A stretch of DNA of 64,000 bases from Strigops habroptila. Taxonomy: Eukaryota > Chordata > Aves > Psittaciformes > Psittacidae. Below are positions 59,106 to 64,000 of this stretch, one piece after another; position 1 is the first letter of the stretch; each line of letters opens with the position of its first letter. The translations under genes were made by a program, and so were the position numbers. The DNA is taken from the NCBI RefSeq assembly GCF_004027225.2, contig NC_044289.2:2823121-2887120 (forward strand). The letters are read 5' to 3'. The notes beneath the pieces are model-generated. The model was given only the letters and a program-made list of their open reading frames with translations. It had not been told where the DNA came from and did not search any database.

Positions 59106-62100
59106 ATGAGCATAAGGGTACTGATAAGAGGCATTCTGCATCGGTAGAATGTTGCCATTTTGATTCAGTAGCATTTCATACCCACTTTCAATTTGTGTAA
59201 TAAACAGCCAAGGCACACATCAACTGGCCTCATTTTACAGGGAGGTTTTTAAACCCTTCCCTGCCAGATCAAGAAATGCATAATTTGCAGTCACAGTTAT
59301 TCAAAATGAAGTTATTTTGATGCACTGTGTCACAACAAAGGTGGTGGCTGAATCCCAAATCTGAAGAAACACATTTACTTCCTTTTCTATTCTTGCCCTT
59401 TTCTTTTCCACTTTGCAAATGGCCCAAGTTTCAGCAGTTCACAAAGCAGCAATAAGTGCTGGGGCCAGGCTGCCACCACAGGCGTTTGCTTCCCAGCCCC
59501 ATAAATCTCTCTCGATGGGGTCTCATTTTTCTTGACATTGCTCCCATATACCCCATGGACAGGGAGCAGTGGGGTGCATGGTGGAGATGAACAGTGCCAG
59601 GGGCAGGGCTGGGCTCACCAGCTCCATGTGATTTGTGAGTGGTACCTGCAGTGTGATGAGGCACACCAGAGAGCAATCGATTCTCTTTTTATGCATTCTT
59701 AGAAAACAATTACCAGCAGGAGTGATGAATGCACTTCTAATTATATCCTGGCTGTCTCACCCCCTCCTAGTCATGAACTACTTTAATAAGTAAAGGGCAT
59801 TCAGGAAAAAAATGGTTTCATTCAGTGACAATTAACTCAGTGTTTCCACACCTGGTTCTGGGGAGATATTCACAGTATCCACGGCAGATGTTGTGGAGGG
59901 CTGAGAGTCTCCCCCCAGCAGCTGGACTGAGCCCCCAAGATGTCTTCATGGTTTTGCACATCAGCTCTGTCATCACTCCGTGTAGCGCTGTCATTCCCAG
60001 GCACTGTTTTGGGTGGTGTAGCATTTGGATGCATGTTTTATTGCTTTCACTTGCAGAAGTAGCTCCTAGCTCAAGCAGAGACACTCACATGCTATGATAC
60101 AGGTGACGCATTAAAGCAAAACCACTTGCCCATGTTCTATTTTGACGATAGTTTTTAAGAGAAGGGTGAAAACCACCTTTCAGCTATTAACTTATTAGAC
60201 AAAAACTGTTAACTGAGGACTGCCAGTGCTAGTAGAGGAAGCCTGATCAAGTATCTGATTTGGAAGACATGTCTCTGCTTCATCAAGCCCTGTAGGTCTG
60301 TTAAACAGCTCCAGAGAGACCATGAAAACATGCATCTTTTTAGGAGATCACCATTCCAGCTACCTGTTCCAGTTGCCAATTTGAAAGCAAACATCTCCGA
60401 AAGCAGCAGCCGGGATGGAACAGCTTAGTCCTTCCAAATTCCTGCAAAGATTTGCATCCACCTCATTTTAATTAGCCTTTGCTGGGTCTGTCCTTAGTTT
60501 CTCTCAGTTCTTCCTCTCATTTCATCTACATCATTTGCATTACATAAAAGCACTGTGGTGCTCAGCTTGTTTTGCAAAGGCTGCACCATGAGACTGCCTT
60601 TCTCATGTGCAGCTATTGAATCAGCTTCCTATTGTCTCAAAGTACCTTTTCCCTCCTCCCTCCCAAAAGGCTTTGAGAGACATATAATACCCTCTTTAAA
60701 ATGGCTCATCATGGATGTATCACCTGAGGATCTATTTCTAACCAAGATTCACAGTGAATAAGCATTATCCTTGATAGAATTTTTCATGCATTAGATTGGA
60801 AGCAAGCATTGATCAATGCAAGTTAAAATAACATTAAGCTACATAAATACAGAGCTCAATTTTGTAATTATTTGCAATACTTGACTATAAGCTTGAAAAT
60901 AACATTTCTTAACTCATCAAGTGTGACCTTCTCCATGTGCCAAACACTGAGCAGCTTTTCCATGGGGGTTTCAGACTTCCCTGTGAATAGCCAGTCTTGG
61001 GAGAGGGCACGGTTTGGGTGCTGGAGAGAAGCCACAGTTTCTAACCTGGGAGTGCAGAAGAAAGGGCAGCTGCAGTGAATTGGCATGATGCCCCAACCTT
61101 TAAGAAACCTGGGTGCAAAAAGTAAGTTTAAAATGGGTTAATATCTAGATTGCCAAATGCCAGCAAATAAATTGGGCATCTTCACATCTTCTTCTTACAC
61201 CCCTCTGATTACGGCTCTGTGGTGGCTGAGGTTACAACCCCAGCTCTTTTTGCCATCACTGAGGCTGACTCAGTATAATTTTAAATCTACTCTCCCAAAT
61301 CCATAGCACACACTCTTTTATACTATAATTGAGACTTCTCTTTTCCTCTGTGGATTTATTCTTTCTTTAGTTGGCTCATAGCAATCAAATAGATCGCTTC
61401 ATCTTCCCAGGAAAACTTCCACTTCATTAAAATCCTCCTCTTTTTTTCTTGTTCTTTTTGTAATTAATGTGAGTCACAGAATATTTTATATTTGGAATCA
61501 TGTTATTTGTAGACAGTAGTCAAACGTGTTTGGTTAGCAGCCAGATGCTAAGCATATGCAGCAGAGGAGTGAGATGAAAGGATGTAGGTAAACAGGGAAG
61601 ACACATGCTGATCACTGACTGACCCCCCCACCCATCTCCATGCTGCTGTACTTGCTATAATAGATGCCAGCCTGAAAGGTAAAGGAAAGCCAAATTCAGA
61701 TGGAAAGCAGAAGTAATTTGGAGGATAAATTTTTAATTAAAAAAGCAGTATGGGATAGCAAGTTTAGAAAGATTGCTCCTAAAAGCTTAAGGCTCTGTTT
61801 TCCTGCCCTCTATCTTTAGCTTTTTTTATTGATATGGAATGAGAAAAGAGCTTTTTCTGGATGCATTGTAGGAAAGCACAATTCATGCTCTAAACAGCTT
61901 CCTCATTTCCATCCAATATTACTGCTCTGCCCCTTGAAAGGTTGCAGAAAAATACAAATAGAGAAGAAAGAGGCTATCTGCTTGCCAAATTATATGTTTC
62001 AAGCAGGGAGCACGCAGATCCAGAGCTGTAATAGCTTCTCATTATCTTGCAGGGGTAATTTAAATTAGTTCAACTCTTATTTATGAGTGTGACATTTATT

Positions 62101-64000
62101 TCTTTGTATTGCAGCCATTCTTAAACGCCTTAATGCGGGATCAATATCACTTTGTACCAAGCCCAGAACTGCACAACGTGCTACTCCCCAGAAAGCATTT
62201 GTTTTTGCTAGCCAGGGCTTTTTGCTTGACCCACCTTCAGTGAAGAAGTGAAGGATGGGGCCCTCCAAGATGGTATTTGCTTCCTGGCTTATGACTGTTT
62301 GCCTGTGTTCAGCTCCTCATGTCCATCGAGGCATTTTGCAGCGATGCCACCAACTCACCACAGCACATGTGGCCTTTTGCCTGGATGGAGATAAACAGGG
62401 GAAAGGGAGCACATGAATGTTGTTGGGTACATCAGAACAGAGCACACGAAGAAAACATGGAGCTGGAAAACTTGCTGTATATAGTCTAAAATAACCCCTC
62501 TACTACACACACTGCAAATTCATAATGTACATCTATATGACAGTGATTATGTTTTGAACCCTTTCTTTCCTTTATCTTGCTGTTCCAACAATTCAGCCTG
62601 GCAGATAAAACCAGCCAAGCAGCATTTAGGTGGTGCTCTCCAGGTTTCCTCTCTGGGGCGCTGATGGCAGGTGAATGTGCTGCTTTGCCAAGCAGCATCT
62701 GCCTGTGGTTTCAAAAGTTCGAGCTTTTGATTTGCTTTGTGTAGCCACAAATGGATGAGTTTAGTAAAATAAATTACTTGTATGCCATCATGTGATAGAG
62801 GCAGAGCATCTCAGCAGAGACCAGGGGAAACGGTAAGTAATGGTTATAGAAGGAGAATAATCTGAAATTTAGCCCTCCCTAAGGTATGTGGCGTTGGAGA
62901 CTAGAAGCTGTGATGTGAGAGAGGGATCAACACTGGAAAATCTTTATAGAGGAATTTCTCAGATGACAGATCCCTCTGCAAGATGTCACGGTCAGAACTC
63001 CACGAGATTTGGTGCTGCACTAATGTGGTTAGCTGATATTTTAATCACTGACACCGGTAAGGGCAGAGATAAAGTAACTGGGGTCTGCCCACTTTGAAAT
63101 AAAGAAGGGCTGGAGCTCCATCCACTCTCCACTCACTTTCATAGGATGCAAAACTAAGTGAATATAAACACCACTATTCACCTTATTTTTCTGGGTCATT
63201 TGCTTCCAATTCATTCCATGGCGAGATGTCCCCTGTGAAATGTTTTGGTCCAGATTCACACTAGGGGAACATCATGAGCTTCAGGATGGTCATGTCAGCA
63301 GTGAACTCAGGGCAGTTTGTGGCAGACGCTCAATTCAAGGCCTTTGTTATTAGTGAAATCTTGTAAATGCACTTCAATACTGAACAGAAAATGCTCAACG
63401 TGCCTGGGTGGAGGTTACACAGAGAAGCACTGGGGATAGAAGCTCCAGCACAGAGGTCACTTAGTGCTGCTGACACCAGCTCCAGTTTCGCACATTGGCA
63501 GACGAGTTCCTAAATGCCAGGCTCCATGCCATGCTAACATGACTCCCAACAGCACTAGACATGAAGGCAAGTATAGAGGTAGGAACAAGGCAATTGTGGC
63601 CTCATTAAAAAAGGATGAAATCAGAAATAATGTTGTCACGTTGCTCTCGTGTACCTACAGATGACAACTTTAAAAATCCAGAATCTTCACAAACTTAAAG
63701 ACTAGTATTATCTACCATGGTCTCCTCTCCCAGTGCTATTTCCAGTTACACTGATGGCAATTTCTCTGCAATTACACATCTATGTCTGTCTGCAAAAATG
63801 GAGCTGGCTTTTCTGGAACTTTGGGGTAGCTCAATCAAATGAGGGAGGTGAAAGCAGTACTTGAGTTTGATCTGACTTTAATAGATAAAATCAGAGCAGC
63901 TGCAGCCAAGCTAGCAGCAATGAGCTGAAATCAGAGCAGCAAGTCCAGAAACTGTCCCTAGAGGACATTTCACAGTGCCCTGATGCTACACCCCAGCATT
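59106..64000. other. Unique non-coding DNA to window end
   Basis: No gene or known repeat is recognised. A good splice-acceptor-like stretch (pyrimidine-rich, ending 'tattgcag' at 62114) precedes 42 open codons that end at a TGA at 62241-62243; this is noted as a weak exon candidate. The end of the window (63841-64000) shows ordinary non-coding texture, with a short near-repeat of 'atcagagcagc' (63890-63900 and 63931-63941). Confidence 0.5.

Noticed and set aside
1-64000. tRNA, rRNA, CRISPR array, phage or bacterial operon
   Set aside because: No cloverleaf or box A/B pair, no regularly spaced repeats and no long frames. The CR1 content fixes the source as a vertebrate, most likely a bird.

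Overview
The window looks like bird nuclear DNA. The main evidence is a dozen fragments of the CR1 (chicken repeat 1) LINE family. Five to seven of them end in the CR1 3' signature, copies of the octamer ATTCTATG, and carry the typical '...ccatggcaggg...ttggaactggatgatctttaaggtcccttccaaccc...' tail. There is no sign of Alu, L1, B1 or other mammalian repeats, overall repeat density is low, and the DNA is AT-rich with few CpGs. The species cannot be named from this sequence.

I find no protein-coding gene, tRNA, rRNA, CRISPR array or other prokaryotic-type feature. Open reading frames are short (longest 190 codons), lie on all strands without pattern, have no recognisable domains and sit in no plausible exon series. 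The window is therefore best read as intergenic DNA or a large intron. It cannot be excluded that it holds untranslated or very short exons of a flanking gene or lncRNA.

Layout. 1-3.5 kb: unique DNA. 3.5-5.4 kb: two plus-strand CR1 tails either side of a unique stretch with a GC-rich imperfect hairpin (4081-4158). 5.4-17.3 kb: about 12 kb with no recognisable repeat but two clean inverted repeats. 17.3-22.1 kb: two minus-strand CR1 pieces. 23.6-23.8, 29.3-29.5, 41.4-42.3 and 47.7-48.3 kb: four old, decayed CR1/L3-clade LINE fragments, all minus strand. Three of these still show readable reverse-transcriptase blocks, with stop codons, frameshifts and altered catalytic residues. 33-56 kb: several AT-rich, TAATTA/octamer-rich patches of the kind seen in vertebrate conserved non-coding elements; these are inferences that need an alignment. 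44.7-45.2, 51.6-51.8 and 58.6-59.1 kb: further minus-strand CR1 copies, the first with an internal triplicated motif. 56.9-57.0 kb: a plus-strand CR1 tail.

No genes act together here. I did not find an undescribed biological system. The most useful observations are the dead LINE reverse-transcriptase fossils, a few hairpins and inverted repeats, and candidate regulatory patches that could be tested by cross-species alignment.
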